Below, in pieces: positions 8,761 through 18,057 of a DNA stretch of 64,000 nt (position 1 is its first letter; the number at the start of each line of letters is the position of its first letter). The position numbers and the translations under genes are program-made. The DNA lies in NCBI GenBank assembly GCA_900343135.1, contig OPYK01000001.1, positions 1 to 64,000 of the forward strand, read 5' to 3'. The notes beneath the pieces were generated by a model. It saw nothing but the letters and a program-made list of their open reading frames with translations, was not told the origin of the DNA and did not search any database. Source of the DNA: Atopobium massiliense (lineage in GTDB: Bacteria; Actinomycetota; Coriobacteriia; Coriobacteriales; Atopobiaceae).

Positions 8761-9645
8761 ATGAATGCTGCTCAAAGCAATGTACGCGTAACGCGAACTG
8801 TACCTGTGCATAAAGCAAACAACATGAACGCAGGTAGCACAGATAGCGCAGCTCGCGGGGCTCACGCGCCTCAAGTGCGTCTGCAGTGCATTGATGTTAT
8901 CCGGGGTATATGCTGTATTTCGATGTTTGTCTTTCACGCGTGTTTTATAGCGCAGGAGCTGTTCGGTGTACCTATCGATTGGTTTAGCGGTGTGCTTCAA
9001 GAGCTGTGGCGAGCACACATTGCGTGGTCGTTTTTATTTATAGCGGGCATGATGTGCGCATTTACGCATCACATGTATAAGCGCATTGCATGGTATGGTG
9101 CAACAGCCGCGCTCATTTGGCTTGTAAGCAGCAGCCCATATGTAGATTTGCCTATAAGCTATGGCATTATCTTTTGTATGTGTGCATCTACCATACTTGC
9201 AGCTATCTTACAAACGTATTCTATTCGCTTTGCCCACTACGGATGGGTTGCAGCGTTTATCTGCGCATTTATTCTTACTTTCCACGTGCACGAAGGTGTG
9301 TTTGGTGCGTTCGGGTTTACGCTTTTACTACCTTCTCAGCTCTATACAACTAACAGCTTTGCGTTTTTAGGTTTTTGCTCACATACGTTTCAATCGTGGG
9401 ATTATTATCCCCTCGTGCCGTTTAGCTTTTTGTATCTAGCTGGATATGCCTTTGCTCATACACGAAAAGCAAGCAGAAAACCGCTTGAGAAAATTGCGTT
9501 AGAGCGGCTCTGCGCGCGGCTTGTTAGCACCAGCCGCAGCTGGCGCGCTGTATCAAACATTGGCAAACACACGCTTTTTGTGTATGTGCTGCATCCGGTT
9601 TGCATTTATGCGGCAGGTATTGCTATATGTGCGCTTATCCACTAG
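8761..9645 (+). CDS. DUF1624/heparan-glucosaminide acetyltransferase-like membrane protein
   Basis: Polytopic membrane protein of 294 residues. After a hydrophilic N-terminus (about 40 residues) it reads RLQCIDVIRGICCISMFVFHACFI, whose DVIRG start and membrane-embedded histidine resemble the acyltransferase/DUF1624 superfamily that moves acyl groups across membranes onto sugars. About eight hydrophobic segments follow, ending with NIGKHTLFVYVLHPV, also typical. The start at ATG 8761 lacks a clear ribosome site, and ATG 8824 is possible. It begins one base after the lexA stop and so may be SOS-regulated. Its end overlaps the convergent miaA end by 11 bases. The substrate is unknown. Confidence 0.7.
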   Translation: MNAAQSNVRVTRTVPVHKANNMNAGSTDSAARGAHAPQVRLQCIDVIRGICCISMFVFHACFIAQELFGVPIDWFSGVLQELWRAHIAWSFLFIAGMMCAFTHHMYKRIAWYGATAALIWLVSSSPYVDLPISYGIIFCMCASTILAAILQTYSIRFAHYGWVAAFICAFILTFHVHEGVFGAFGFTLLLPSQLYTTNSFAFLGFCSHTFQSWDYYPLVPFSFLYLAGYAFAHTRKASRKPLEKIALERLCARLVSTSRSWRAVSNIGKHTLFVYVLHPVCIYAAGIAICALIH

Positions 9646-10612
9646 CGCTTGTAGCGCCGGTGCAGTTGCTTTGAATGCAAGCGAGCGCCTCGTGTGTAAG
9701 ATCATCGAGTGTTTTATGTTCGCAATTAATCCAGATAACGCGCTTATCGTGCATAAACCATGAAAGCTGCCGTTTTGCATAGCGTCGCGTGCGCTGCTGA
9801 ATTGTGGCAACCATGGCATCATAGCTAAGCTCACCATCAAGATATTGCAGCACTTCTTTGTAGCCGATAGCTTGCGCAGCTGTGTGCGATTCGCGAAGCC
9901 CTACATCTATAAGCTGCTCTACCTCGCGCACAAATCCCTGCTGCATCATGGTAAGCACGCGCTCATTTATACGCTCGTACAGCACATCGCGCGGCCAGTT
10001 AAGCCCTACTATGCAGCTTGTATACACGCTTTTGCGCACGTGAAGGCCACTATGCACAGTGGCGTAACTTTTGTTGTCATCAAGAAGTTCAAGCGCACGG
10101 ATAATACGGCGCGTATTGTGTGGGTGGATAAGCGCAGCTGACGCAGGATCCCGCGTTTGAAGAAGCACATACAGTGCATCTTGGCCATGCTGTTCAAGAT
10201 AACTGGTATACGTAGCGCGCGCAGCTGACATAAGTTCCCCTTGCGGAAACTGCATATCGTCAATTACGCAGTTAAGGTACAGCCCCGTGCCGCCGCACAA
10301 AATAGGAAGTGCGCCCTGCGCGCGGAGCATATCGATGCAGTGTCTGGCCTCTGTTTGAAATAGTGCCGCTGAATAGGGTTCGTTTACGTTAGCAACATCA
10401 ACCATATACAAGGGAGCTTTCCGTAAGCTCTTTGGCTCTTTTGCCGTTCCAATATCCATGCCGCGATACACTTGCATGGCATCTATCGAAACTACAGCAG
10501 AGTTAAAGGCTGTGGCAAGCGCTTCTGCAAGCGCACTTTTGCCCGATGCCGTAGGTCCAACAATGGCGCAAAGGTCATACTGTGTTTGTATGTGTGAAGT
10601 GAGCGTATCCAT
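9635..10612 (-). CDS. miaA: tRNA dimethylallyltransferase
   Basis: Adds dimethylallyl to A37 of tRNAs that read UNN codons. The 325-residue protein has the P-loop GPTASGKS (19-26), the DAMQVYRGMDIGTAKEP block, LCGGTGLY and GLNWPRDVLYERI, all diagnostic. The gene sits 14 bases behind miaB, which encodes the next step, so the two-step ms2i6A pathway is one transcription unit, though in reverse order of the reactions. Its 3' end overlaps the opposing acyltransferase gene. Confidence 0.95.
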   Translation of the reverse strand: MDTLTSHIQTQYDLCAIVGPTASGKSALAEALATAFNSAVVSIDAMQVYRGMDIGTAKEPKSLRKAPLYMVDVANVNEPYSAALFQTEARHCIDMLRAQGALPILCGGTGLYLNCVIDDMQFPQGELMSAARATYTSYLEQHGQDALYVLLQTRDPASAALIHPHNTRRIIRALELLDDNKSYATVHSGLHVRKSVYTSCIVGLNWPRDVLYERINERVLTMMQQGFVREVEQLIDVGLRESHTAAQAIGYKEVLQYLDGELSYDAMVATIQQRTRRYAKRQLSWFMHDKRVIWINCEHKTLDDLTHEALACIQSNCTGATSASG

Positions 10613-10626
10613 GTGAATATGCGCTG

Positions 10627-12006
10627 TTAGCTTATATCGCCAACAAGCGATCCTCGTAAGTACCAGGTTTTTGCTTCAGAAATTTCTACTTCGCACATCT
10701 GCCCAATAAAGTGCTCGGGACTTGTGCCTTCCGGTAAATTAAAGAGCACGGTTTGATTTTTTGGACTGTGACCAACAAGCACCGACGGATTCTTTTTTGA
10801 CGTGCCTTCTACCAGGGCGGTTACACGCGCATGTAAATCTACCTGATTTGCACTATAAGCAAGCTCCTCAATGCGTTTCGTGAGCCGCTCAAAACGCTCT
10901 TGGATAACTTCGTGCGGCGTGGTATCAACAATTTTTGCTGCAGGTGTTCCGGGACGCTTCGAATAGATAAAGGTGTATGCCGATGCATACCCCACCTCAT
11001 CTACCAGCGACATTGTTTGCAAAAAGTCTTCTTCTGTTTCTCCCGGAAAACCAACAATGATGTCGGTTGAAAGAGCGATGCCCGGGATAGCTTCTTTAAG
11101 CTCAGCAATAACGCTGAGATATTTTTCACGATTGTACGCACGGTGCATTGCGCGAAGAATGCGGTTGGATCCGCTTTGTACAGCAAGGTGCAGCTGTGGC
11201 ATAACATTTGGTGTTTCTGCCATAGCGCGAATAGTGTCGTGCGAAAGATCCTTGGGGTTAGACGACGTAAAACGAATACGCTCAACACCCGTTTTGCCTA
11301 CTTCGCGCAACAGCTCACTAAAACGTGGTTTGCCGTACAGGTCGCGACCGTAGGAGTTTACGTTTTGACCAAGGAGTGTAACTTCGCGTACACCATCATC
11401 TACCAGGCGCGCAACCTCAGCAACAACGCGTTCAAACACACGGCTGCGCTCACGCCCACGCACTAACGGCACAATACAAAAGGTACAAAAGTTATTGCAG
11501 CCGGTCATGATGGGCACCCACGCATGGAAATATTGTTCGCGTTTTGAAGGCAGTTCGCATGAGAAACCACGGTTTTTCTCAACCGTATCAACAAAAACCT
11601 CGCTGCCATCCGACTCAAACGCCTCACACAGCAGCTCGGGCACGCTTGCAAGCGCGCTTGTACCAAATACGACGTCAACATTGGGAATGTGCTTTTTGAG
11701 GCGTACACCATCGCGCTGCGCAATACAGCCACCAACAGCAATAACACGCTTGCCGCAAGGAGGCGCTGGCACCACTACCAAATTTGACACAGCACCATAC
11801 AGGTGCGTATCAGCTTTTTCGCGCACCGAGCACGTCATAAATACCACGATATCGGCTTCTTCTACCGTTTGTACTTCGTTGCAACCGCAATCATCTAAAA
11901 GACCAGCTACACGCTCAGAATCGTGAAGATTCATTTGGCATCCAAAGGTTTTAATGAGGTATGTTTTTCCAACAAGTTTATTGTCTTGCACAAGCTGCCT
12001 TTCCAT
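10627..12006 (-). CDS. miaB: tRNA-i6A37 methylthiotransferase
   Basis: Radical-SAM enzyme with two iron-sulfur clusters that thiomethylates i6A37 in tRNA. In the 459-residue protein the N-terminal cluster cysteines are Cys23 (FGCQMN), Cys59 (MTCSVRE) and Cys94 (GGC). The radical-SAM motif is Cys170-x3-Cys174-x2-Cys177 in CNNFCTFC. A C-terminal TRAM domain binds RNA. I see no strong ribosome site before the ATG. A TATAAT-like -10 lies about 100 bases upstream (12103-12108 on the minus strand). It is one of three methylthiotransferases in the window. Confidence 0.95.
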   Translation of the reverse strand: MERQLVQDNKLVGKTYLIKTFGCQMNLHDSERVAGLLDDCGCNEVQTVEEADIVVFMTCSVREKADTHLYGAVSNLVVVPAPPCGKRVIAVGGCIAQRDGVRLKKHIPNVDVVFGTSALASVPELLCEAFESDGSEVFVDTVEKNRGFSCELPSKREQYFHAWVPIMTGCNNFCTFCIVPLVRGRERSRVFERVVAEVARLVDDGVREVTLLGQNVNSYGRDLYGKPRFSELLREVGKTGVERIRFTSSNPKDLSHDTIRAMAETPNVMPQLHLAVQSGSNRILRAMHRAYNREKYLSVIAELKEAIPGIALSTDIIVGFPGETEEDFLQTMSLVDEVGYASAYTFIYSKRPGTPAAKIVDTTPHEVIQERFERLTKRIEELAYSANQVDLHARVTALVEGTSKKNPSVLVGHSPKNQTVLFNLPEGTSPEHFIGQMCEVEISEAKTWYLRGSLVGDIS

Positions 12007-12172
12007 GCTGCATACGGTAGGAGTACGGCCGGTATGTACCTATAGTTGAAGGTGAAGGTGTTACCATGCCTACGTTTCGTATCAATCGATATATCGTTTA
12101 GGATTATAGCCTATTTTGGTGCAGGTATACGTTTTTCCGTTGTTTGTACATGGTTGGGAGTACTCTAAAAGC

Positions 12173-12466
12173 TCACTCGTTTTGTGCAGTTGAAGACATG
12201 TACAGCGGATGCGTACACACGCTTAAACGAATTGCGGTTCGCGCATCGCCATTAATGTCGACGCTGGCAAACGTGGGTGCACAGGAAATATCGATACCAC
12301 ATGGAATAAGAAAGCCGCGCGCAATAGCAACCGCCTTAATGGCCTGGTTGACGGCGCCAGCGCCTACAGCCTGAATGCAAACTGGTTGCGCGTCTTTAAT
12401 CATTGCCGCAATAGCACCTGCAATAGCAGATGGCGATGACTTGGTTGAAACCTTAAGATAGTCCAT
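12173..12466 (-). CDS. spoVS: SpoVS-family protein
   Basis: Small nucleic-acid-binding-fold (Alba-like) protein of 97 residues with the near-invariant family core: LKVSTKSSPSAIAGAIA, IQAVGAGAVNQAIKAVAIAR and GDARTAIRLSV. In Bacillus, SpoVS affects sporulation; homologues also occur in non-spore-formers with unclear roles. I start it at ATG 12466, preceded by GGAG at five bases, which matches the conserved family N-terminus; the frame extends further upstream without support. It follows rny and the GHKL ATPase gene. That echoes the Bacillus order rny-ymdB-spoVS...miaB, but no YmdB-like gene is present. Confidence 0.93.
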   Translation of the reverse strand: MDYLKVSTKSSPSAIAGAIAAMIKDAQPVCIQAVGAGAVNQAIKAVAIARGFLIPCGIDISCAPTFASVDINGDARTAIRLSVCTHPLYMSSTAQNE

Positions 12467-12583
12467 GGGTGCTCCGAATGAAGTATAGATATGGTATGAA
12501 TACAAGTATAAAGGTAAACTTGAGGGTGTGTGAACCGTGCTTGGAATTACATGCCACACACGTATATATCCATCATATACAAG

Positions 12584-13819
12584 CTAATCGTCATGTTCAA
12601 CTGTAAAATGAAGACTAATTTTGCCGCCTGTAATGCGCAGCTGCGGCTCCCCTGCCTCCCGGAGGTAATACTTGCGCGAAAAACGTTCAACGCATGCTTC
12701 AACCTCATGCAGGAGTGTTTGTTTATCAGCATCTGATACATGTATTGAAGTGTCACGCGAAAAAATGTCAACCACAGGTTGAGGTTGAGGTTTATGCTCG
12801 AGCCTTACACGTGCAGGCCGTAAAGGCTTTATGTGAAGTGAACGAATACGATGCGCCGTGCGCTCTGAGATATCAAGCCCAAGCGTGTGCGCAAGAGAGA
12901 TAAGCTCTGCAGCATCGGCTGCACAGGATAAACGGTTGCAAACAGGGATGGTATCGTACGAATCGATAAAAAGCATGTCACTCGCACGGGTATCATCGCG
13001 CCCGCACGCATAGAGTGTAGCTACTATTTCTGCAGGTGAACCTATATATACCTGACAGTTCGCTTTATTTTGCCATGCGAATTCTGCCACCGTGCGATAA
13101 ATATTGTGCGGACCTGTAAAGTTGGCAAACGCATCTGCGCTGCCAGCATCGGCAGAATTAGCCCCTATGGCTTCTGTGTTGTGAGCGGGATTCAATCGCT
13201 GCAAGCCGTGCATACGTTGCGACACGTGCGCACTGCGCTGAAGTACAGGCCAGGTAGATTGGTCCTTTTTTTCGCTTATAGTTGTTGTATCGAATTCTAC
13301 GCGCAGGCTGCAGCCAAGTTGCTTATCGGATGCGCAGATAAAGGCACGTGTTGCATTTTGCGCGATGGAATACAGTGCCATACCACGGCCGTGCACACCC
13401 CATGCATCGGTGTGCATTGAATTAAGCTTTGATGTAACCCGCGCTTCGAAAACTGTTTTATGAAGCGAGTGCGGAATGCCGCAGCCATCGTCGATAACAA
13501 CAAGCGTACGGGTATTTTCTTGCCGTTCTGAAGCAATATAAATTGTATGCGCACCCGCATCGTAGCTGTTGCGCAATAGCTCAATAACAGCATCCTCAAC
13601 ACAACGAATATCTTGTTTTGCTTGGCGCGTCTGCGCCTCTTGAATGTGCAAACGCACATACCCATCGCCAAGGTCGTCCTCAACACGCACACGTTTTTGT
13701 TTTGCATGTGCATTAATAAACGACGATAACTCGCGTGTAGACGTGGGTAGTTGTGGCGTGTGTTCTATATCAGCACGAGCAGGTATGGGTGACGACGTGG
13801 TTTTGTTACTTGTTGCCAT
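12584..13819 (-). CDS. GHKL ATPase with MutL-like N-terminus, function unknown
   Basis: The product has 411 residues. The Bergerat ATP-binding motifs are clear: N-box with Glu80, Asn84 and Asp87 in IELLRNSYDAGA; G1 box DDGCGIP (110-116); G2 box GVHGRGMALYS (141-151). A TSK triplet (129-131) stands just before the G2 box. The motif order and spacing resemble MutL (ELVENSLDAGA / DNGxGI / TSKI / GFRGEAL) more than histidine kinases, and no H-box or membrane span is present. The C-terminal 200 residues show no MutL endonuclease motif (DQHAxxER) and I do not recognise them. The gene lies between rny and spoVS, with AAGGAG before the ATG. I assign no function; an ATP-driven clamp is possible. Confidence 0.75.
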   Translation of the reverse strand: MATSNKTTSSPIPARADIEHTPQLPTSTRELSSFINAHAKQKRVRVEDDLGDGYVRLHIQEAQTRQAKQDIRCVEDAVIELLRNSYDAGAHTIYIASERQENTRTLVVIDDGCGIPHSLHKTVFEARVTSKLNSMHTDAWGVHGRGMALYSIAQNATRAFICASDKQLGCSLRVEFDTTTISEKKDQSTWPVLQRSAHVSQRMHGLQRLNPAHNTEAIGANSADAGSADAFANFTGPHNIYRTVAEFAWQNKANCQVYIGSPAEIVATLYACGRDDTRASDMLFIDSYDTIPVCNRLSCAADAAELISLAHTLGLDISERTAHRIRSLHIKPLRPARVRLEHKPQPQPVVDIFSRDTSIHVSDADKQTLLHEVEACVERFSRKYYLREAGEPQLRITGGKISLHFTVEHDD

Positions 13820-13925
13820 GCATGCTCCTTACTCATACATACAATCCAACGTAGCTTAACGGCGTGAGCCGCCGTGTTTGGTGTTGCGTGCGTGTCCGCT
13901 GCGCAGGGCAGCTACCATATAAGAC

Positions 13926-13954
13926 GTGCCATGAAGCTCAAAACCCCATGGCAC
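13926..13954 (-). terminator. Stem-loop after rny
   Basis: Perfect 8-base stem GTGCCATG (13926-13933) / CATGGCAC (13947-13954), about 65 bases past the rny stop. On the minus strand only TCTTAT follows, so it is a weak intrinsic terminator or a processing hairpin. A second small hairpin (ACGGCG/CGCCGT, 13859-13875) lies further on. Confidence 0.4.
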
Positions 13955-14018
13955 GAACTGTTGTGGTTGATTATCGCGATGAGCTCACGAAATGCACCGT
14001 GCAAAAAAGCTGAATGTG

Positions 14019-15584
14019 CTATTTTGCAATATCGGTTGCGCGTGACTCACGAATAACAACAACGCGCACTTGACCTGGATAATCAACTTCCTCTTCGATT
14101 TGTTTTGCAATGTCGTGTGCAAGAACAACACTCTGATCGTCTGAAATCTTTTCGGGCTGAACCATAACGTGGAGCTCACGACCGGCTTGCATTGCATAGG
14201 TACGAGCAACACCATCATGCGCGTTAGAAATCTCTTCGAGCTTCTCCAAACGCTTGATGTAATTTTCTGCCGATTCACGACGAGCACCAGGACGAGCAGC
14301 AGAAATAGCATCGGCCGCCTGAACAAGAACATCGAGTACGCAGGATGGCTCAATATCGGCATGGTGTGCCTCAACAGCATGGACAACCTCGGGTTTTTCG
14401 CCATAACGGCGGCAAAGTTCCGCCCCAATAACGGCGTGCGGACCTTCTACTTCGTGGTCGATAGCCTTACCGATGTCGTGAAGAAGACCGGCACGTTTAG
14501 CAGGGCCAGTTTCAAACCCAAGCTCGGAAGCCATAATACCACACAGAATACCAACCTGAACGCAGTGCTGAAGCACGTTTTGACCATAGGATGTGCGGTA
14601 TTTAAGAGCGCCTAACACGCGCATAAGCTCGGGGTGCATATCGTGAATGCCCACATCAAAGCACGCCTGTTCGCCTGCTTCTTGTACACGCTCACGGACA
14701 AGACCTTGCGCTTTTTTGTACATTTCTTCAATGCGTGCAGGATGGATACGTCCGTCAGCAATAAGATTTTCGAGTGTAACGCGGGCAATTTCGCGACGTA
14801 CAGGACTAAAGCTCGAAAGAACCACGGTTTCTGGCGTGTCATCGATAACAAGCGAAACGCCCGAAATTTGTTCGAAGGCACGAATATTACGTCCTTCTCT
14901 ACCAATAATGCGACCTTTGAGATCGTCTGATGGAATGTGAACAGACGTTACCGTGAGTTCTCCTGCTTGGTCAGCAGCACAGCGCTGGATAGCAACGGAA
15001 ATGATTTCACGTGCAATTTTGTCGGTTTGGTATTTAATGCGTGCTTCAGAATCACGCAGAATTTGTGCTTCTTCACGCGTTGTTTCACTACGCACGCGCT
15101 CAAGCAGCTCATTGTGAGCTTCATCTTTGGTGAGCGTGCTTATACGTTCGAGCTCTGCGAGGTGTTTTGCCTCAAGCTCGTCACAAGCCACTTTTTGTTT
15201 GTCAAGCTGACCTTGAAGGCAAGATAGTTGGTGTTCTTTGCGATCGAGGGATGTGTTACGTCTATCAAGCGATTCTTCACGCTGCATAATGCGATTTTCA
15301 AGAGATTGCAAATCGCGCTTACGTTGTTTTTCTTCGACTTCAGCTGCTTTTTTAAGCTGATAGATTTCTTCTTTTGCTTCGACGAGCGCTGTTTTTTTGG
15401 CCGCTCGCGCATCCTTTTGCGCATCGTTTACAATGCGTTGTGCATTATCTTTGGCTGTTTGTACCTCTACCTTTACCTGGTCAAGCTTAGCTGTGCTCAC
15501 TCGTATAAGGAACAAATATACACATAATCCTGCACATACACATGAAACAAGCGCCACTAAAAGCAGTGGCAACAAGTTATCCAT
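14019..15584 (-). CDS. rny: Ribonuclease Y
   Basis: Membrane-tethered endoribonuclease that starts mRNA decay in many Gram-positives. The 521 residues read in order: an N-terminal membrane span (about 4-26), a long charged coiled coil (about 30-205), a KH domain (IIGREGRNIRAFE, about 220-280) and an HD domain with the metal-binding HD in GLLHDIGKA and further His residues in EAHHAD. Length matches the family (about 520). AGGAG precedes the ATG. A 358-base gap lies upstream, so it has its own promoter and possibly a long leader. GHKL ATPase and spoVS genes follow. Confidence 0.97.
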   Translation of the reverse strand: MDNLLPLLLVALVSCVCAGLCVYLFLIRVSTAKLDQVKVEVQTAKDNAQRIVNDAQKDARAAKKTALVEAKEEIYQLKKAAEVEEKQRKRDLQSLENRIMQREESLDRRNTSLDRKEHQLSCLQGQLDKQKVACDELEAKHLAELERISTLTKDEAHNELLERVRSETTREEAQILRDSEARIKYQTDKIAREIISVAIQRCAADQAGELTVTSVHIPSDDLKGRIIGREGRNIRAFEQISGVSLVIDDTPETVVLSSFSPVRREIARVTLENLIADGRIHPARIEEMYKKAQGLVRERVQEAGEQACFDVGIHDMHPELMRVLGALKYRTSYGQNVLQHCVQVGILCGIMASELGFETGPAKRAGLLHDIGKAIDHEVEGPHAVIGAELCRRYGEKPEVVHAVEAHHADIEPSCVLDVLVQAADAISAARPGARRESAENYIKRLEKLEEISNAHDGVARTYAMQAGRELHVMVQPEKISDDQSVVLAHDIAKQIEEEVDYPGQVRVVVIRESRATDIAK

Positions 15585-15942
15585 ATAAAACTCCTCATAT
15601 GTACGTTTAATAAGTGTTCAGGAATCTGCATGGCAGCAAACGTGCAACGCAGAACCCATCAGTTGAGTAATCTCGCATGAACGACAGATATTCGTTTTAG
15701 TAGAACAAAGATGTCTGTGCACATCTTTGCATGTGATTCGTACATCGAACAAAATAATCATAGCGCGTGTGTCTTGCAGCGGGTACCCATACCAACTTCA
15801 GGTGCACCAAGGGCAATACACAAGCGAGGAATTTTCTCAAAAGACATTATAATGGTACGAAAAGTATACTGATGTTGTCAAATGATGAGCACGAACATAA
15901 GCAGGTATTATATGAACCTTCACTGAAAAGGCAGAGAAAATG
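15585..15942. other. Intergenic region between recX and rny
   Basis: No convincing gene. It contains a perfect 9-base stem-loop, CAAAGATGT (15706-15714) / ACATCTTTG (15721-15729), with TTGTTCT following on the minus strand. There is also a palindromic ATTATAAT (15846-15853) and a minus-strand TTGACA (15876-15881). These two are 24 bases apart, too far to form one standard promoter, but TTGACA with TACCAT at 18 bases is possible. It is either a long rny leader or a small RNA with its own end; I cannot decide. Confidence 0.4.
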
Positions 15943-16662
15943 CTAATTTTGCTCGGTATCTTCTTTGATAGCACGGGCAACACGGTAACAAAGCTGCGCG
16001 TTATAGCCGCGCGAAGCTAAAAAGCGCACAACCTTAGCATAGACATCACCACGGGTATGTGCTTTTTTAAGCGCTGCAGCATATGCACGCTCGTAGAGTT
16101 CATCGCCTGTTATAAAGGCATCAGGCCAGCCTTCCACCTCTTGAAGAACAATCCCCCGTTTTTTAAGCTCAAAGGCAATTTTTGTTTGGCCCCAGCCGCA
16201 CGCAAGCTTGGTGCGAATATAGAGCGCAGCATACCGATTGTCGTTTATGAGCCCTACATCACACGCATGATTAACCGCACAGGTTACGTAATTGGAAGTA
16301 AAGCCGCGCTTAAGCAAAAGGTCGGTAAGCTCTTTGCGCGCATAATCACGGGCATTAATTGCTTGTTCAATGCGCTCAGCTATCATGCGCTTTTCGAGTG
16401 TTTCTATATGCTGAAAAGCCTCATCGATAGAAGTAAGCACAAGACCCTTTTTAAGCTGCAGTATAAGACGTTTTGCTGCAGCTTGAGCCACATATACCGT
16501 GTGTGTAGTACCAAGGGGATCGCGGCATATAACGCGCGCACGTTGAGGCTTGGCAGAAGTGCCAAAGCTACCAAAACTATCCTCACGCGTGCGCGCAAGT
16601 TCTACCGTTATACTGCATGCATCGTTTGATTTTTGTTCAAAAAACTGAGAAGAACTAGTCAT
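15943..16662 (-). CDS. recX: RecA regulator RecX
   Basis: Alpha-helical repeat protein that binds RecA filaments and modulates recombinase activity. The 239 residues show the family's three-helix repeats, e.g. ARKELTDLLLKRGF, and the GLINDNRYAALYIRTKLACGWG-type segment. An N-terminal extension of about 70 residues precedes the RecX core. It follows recA by 15 bases with no clear ribosome site, so it probably depends on recA transcription and shares its SOS control. Confidence 0.9.
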   Translation of the reverse strand: MTSSSQFFEQKSNDACSITVELARTREDSFGSFGTSAKPQRARVICRDPLGTTHTVYVAQAAAKRLILQLKKGLVLTSIDEAFQHIETLEKRMIAERIEQAINARDYARKELTDLLLKRGFTSNYVTCAVNHACDVGLINDNRYAALYIRTKLACGWGQTKIAFELKKRGIVLQEVEGWPDAFITGDELYERAYAAALKKAHTRGDVYAKVVRFLASRGYNAQLCYRVARAIKEDTEQN

Positions 16663-16677
16663 AATGCTACGCGTGTA

Positions 16678-17901
16678 TTAATGCTCTGCCGCATCTGCAG
16701 CCTCTACTGCAGCATCGTGGCTGGCAGCTTCCCAGGCAGCGTCGAGAGCCGCAGCGGAGGCTGTAAGCTGGGCATCTGCCTTCGCGTTTGCTGCAACTTC
16801 AGACTTCCCTGCTTCTGCAGACGTATGTGCTTTAGCGGCAGCGGGCTCCATAGTATCGTCGTCAGAAAACTCAATGCCATACGCGATTTTAACCTGCTTG
16901 GTGATTTCGTCGAGCAAATCGGGGTTTTCACGCAGGTAGGTTGATGCTGCTTGTCTTCCTTGGCCTAAACGCATGTCGTTATAGCTAAACCACGAACCGC
17001 TCTTTTCGCAGATACCGCAATCGACAGCCATATCAAGTGTGGTGCCTTCCTTTGAGATGCCGGTACCATACATAATGTCGAATTCAGCTTGCTTAAACGG
17101 TGGTGCCACTTTGTTTTTAACAACGCGCACGCGTACACGGTTACCAATGAGGTCGTTACCCTGCTTGAGTGTTTCAATACGGCGAATTTCAAGGCGTACG
17201 GAGCTAAAGAATTTAAGTGCACGCCCGCCCGGTGTTGTTTCGGGGTTACCAAACATAACGCCAATTTTTTCGCGCAACTGGTTAATAAAAATGCAGGTAG
17301 TTTTCGACTTTGAAAGCGATCCGGCAAGCTTACGCAACGCTTGACTCATAAGACGTGCTTGCAAACCAACGGTGGTATCGCCTATTTCACCATCGATTTC
17401 TGCACGTGGTACAAGGGCAGCAACGGAGTCGATAACAATAACATCGATGGCACCAGAACGCACGAGCATGTCGCAGATTTCAAGCGCTTCTTCACCGTTA
17501 TTTGGCTGCGAGATAAGCACTTCGTCGATATCAACGCCAATGCGCGCGGCGTAATTGGGATCGAGCGCATGTTCGGCATCGATAAACGCAACGATACCGC
17601 CGAGATTTTGCGCTTCAGCCAATATTTCGAGCGAAAGCGTTGTTTTACCCGAGGATTCTGGACCATAGATTTCGATAATACGCCCGCGTGGAACACCGCC
17701 AATACCCAGCGCTACATCGAGCGACAAAGCTCCTGTTGGGATGGCTTCTACTTCGAGGTCGGGACCGGTTTCACCATACTTCATGATGGAACCTTTACCG
17801 AACTTCTTTTCGATTTCGCCGGTAGTTAGTTTGAGCTGAGCGTCTCGCTCTGCACCATAGGATTTAGCGTGTATTTCGCGCGTTTGTTTTGTTTTTGCCA
17901 T
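16678..17901 (-). CDS. recA: Recombinase RecA
   Basis: DNA strand-exchange ATPase and LexA co-protease, 407 residues. The Walker A motif is GPESSGKT (80-87), with the conserved loop regions and the [21 protein letters not shown] block following. The C-terminal tail beyond about residue 350 is unusually long and rich in Ala, Glu and Asp compared with most RecA proteins. A good sigma-70 promoter with an embedded LexA box lies directly upstream (17934-17962), and AAGGAG precedes the ATG. It is the first gene of a recA-recX unit. Confidence 0.98.
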   Translation of the reverse strand: MAKTKQTREIHAKSYGAERDAQLKLTTGEIEKKFGKGSIMKYGETGPDLEVEAIPTGALSLDVALGIGGVPRGRIIEIYGPESSGKTTLSLEILAEAQNLGGIVAFIDAEHALDPNYAARIGVDIDEVLISQPNNGEEALEICDMLVRSGAIDVIVIDSVAALVPRAEIDGEIGDTTVGLQARLMSQALRKLAGSLSKSKTTCIFINQLREKIGVMFGNPETTPGGRALKFFSSVRLEIRRIETLKQGNDLIGNRVRVRVVKNKVAPPFKQAEFDIMYGTGISKEGTTLDMAVDCGICEKSGSWFSYNDMRLGQGRQAASTYLRENPDLLDEITKQVKIAYGIEFSDDDTMEPAAAKAHTSAEAGKSEVAANAKADAQLTASAAALDAAWEAASHDAAVEAADAAEH

Positions 17902-17933
17902 AGCAACTCCTTGAGCTGTGTGCTTACAGTTTT

Positions 17934-17962
17934 AGTATAAACGAACATTCGTTTGACGTCAA
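17934..17962 (-). promoter_or_regulatory. recA promoter with LexA box in the spacer
   Basis: On the minus strand TTGACG (17962-17957), 17 bases, TATACT (17939-17934). The spacer holds a LexA box that reads CGAACATTCGTTT on the plus strand from 17942, the same core as box 1 of lexA. Spacing and position make repression by LexA very likely. Confidence 0.85.
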
Positions 17963-18057
17963 TCACATATTTATAATCTCATATGTTCGAAATACAACAC
18001 TCGTCCATAACTTGCAAAAAACGCGCGCAGCTGCACGAAACAAAACAAAATAGGTGC

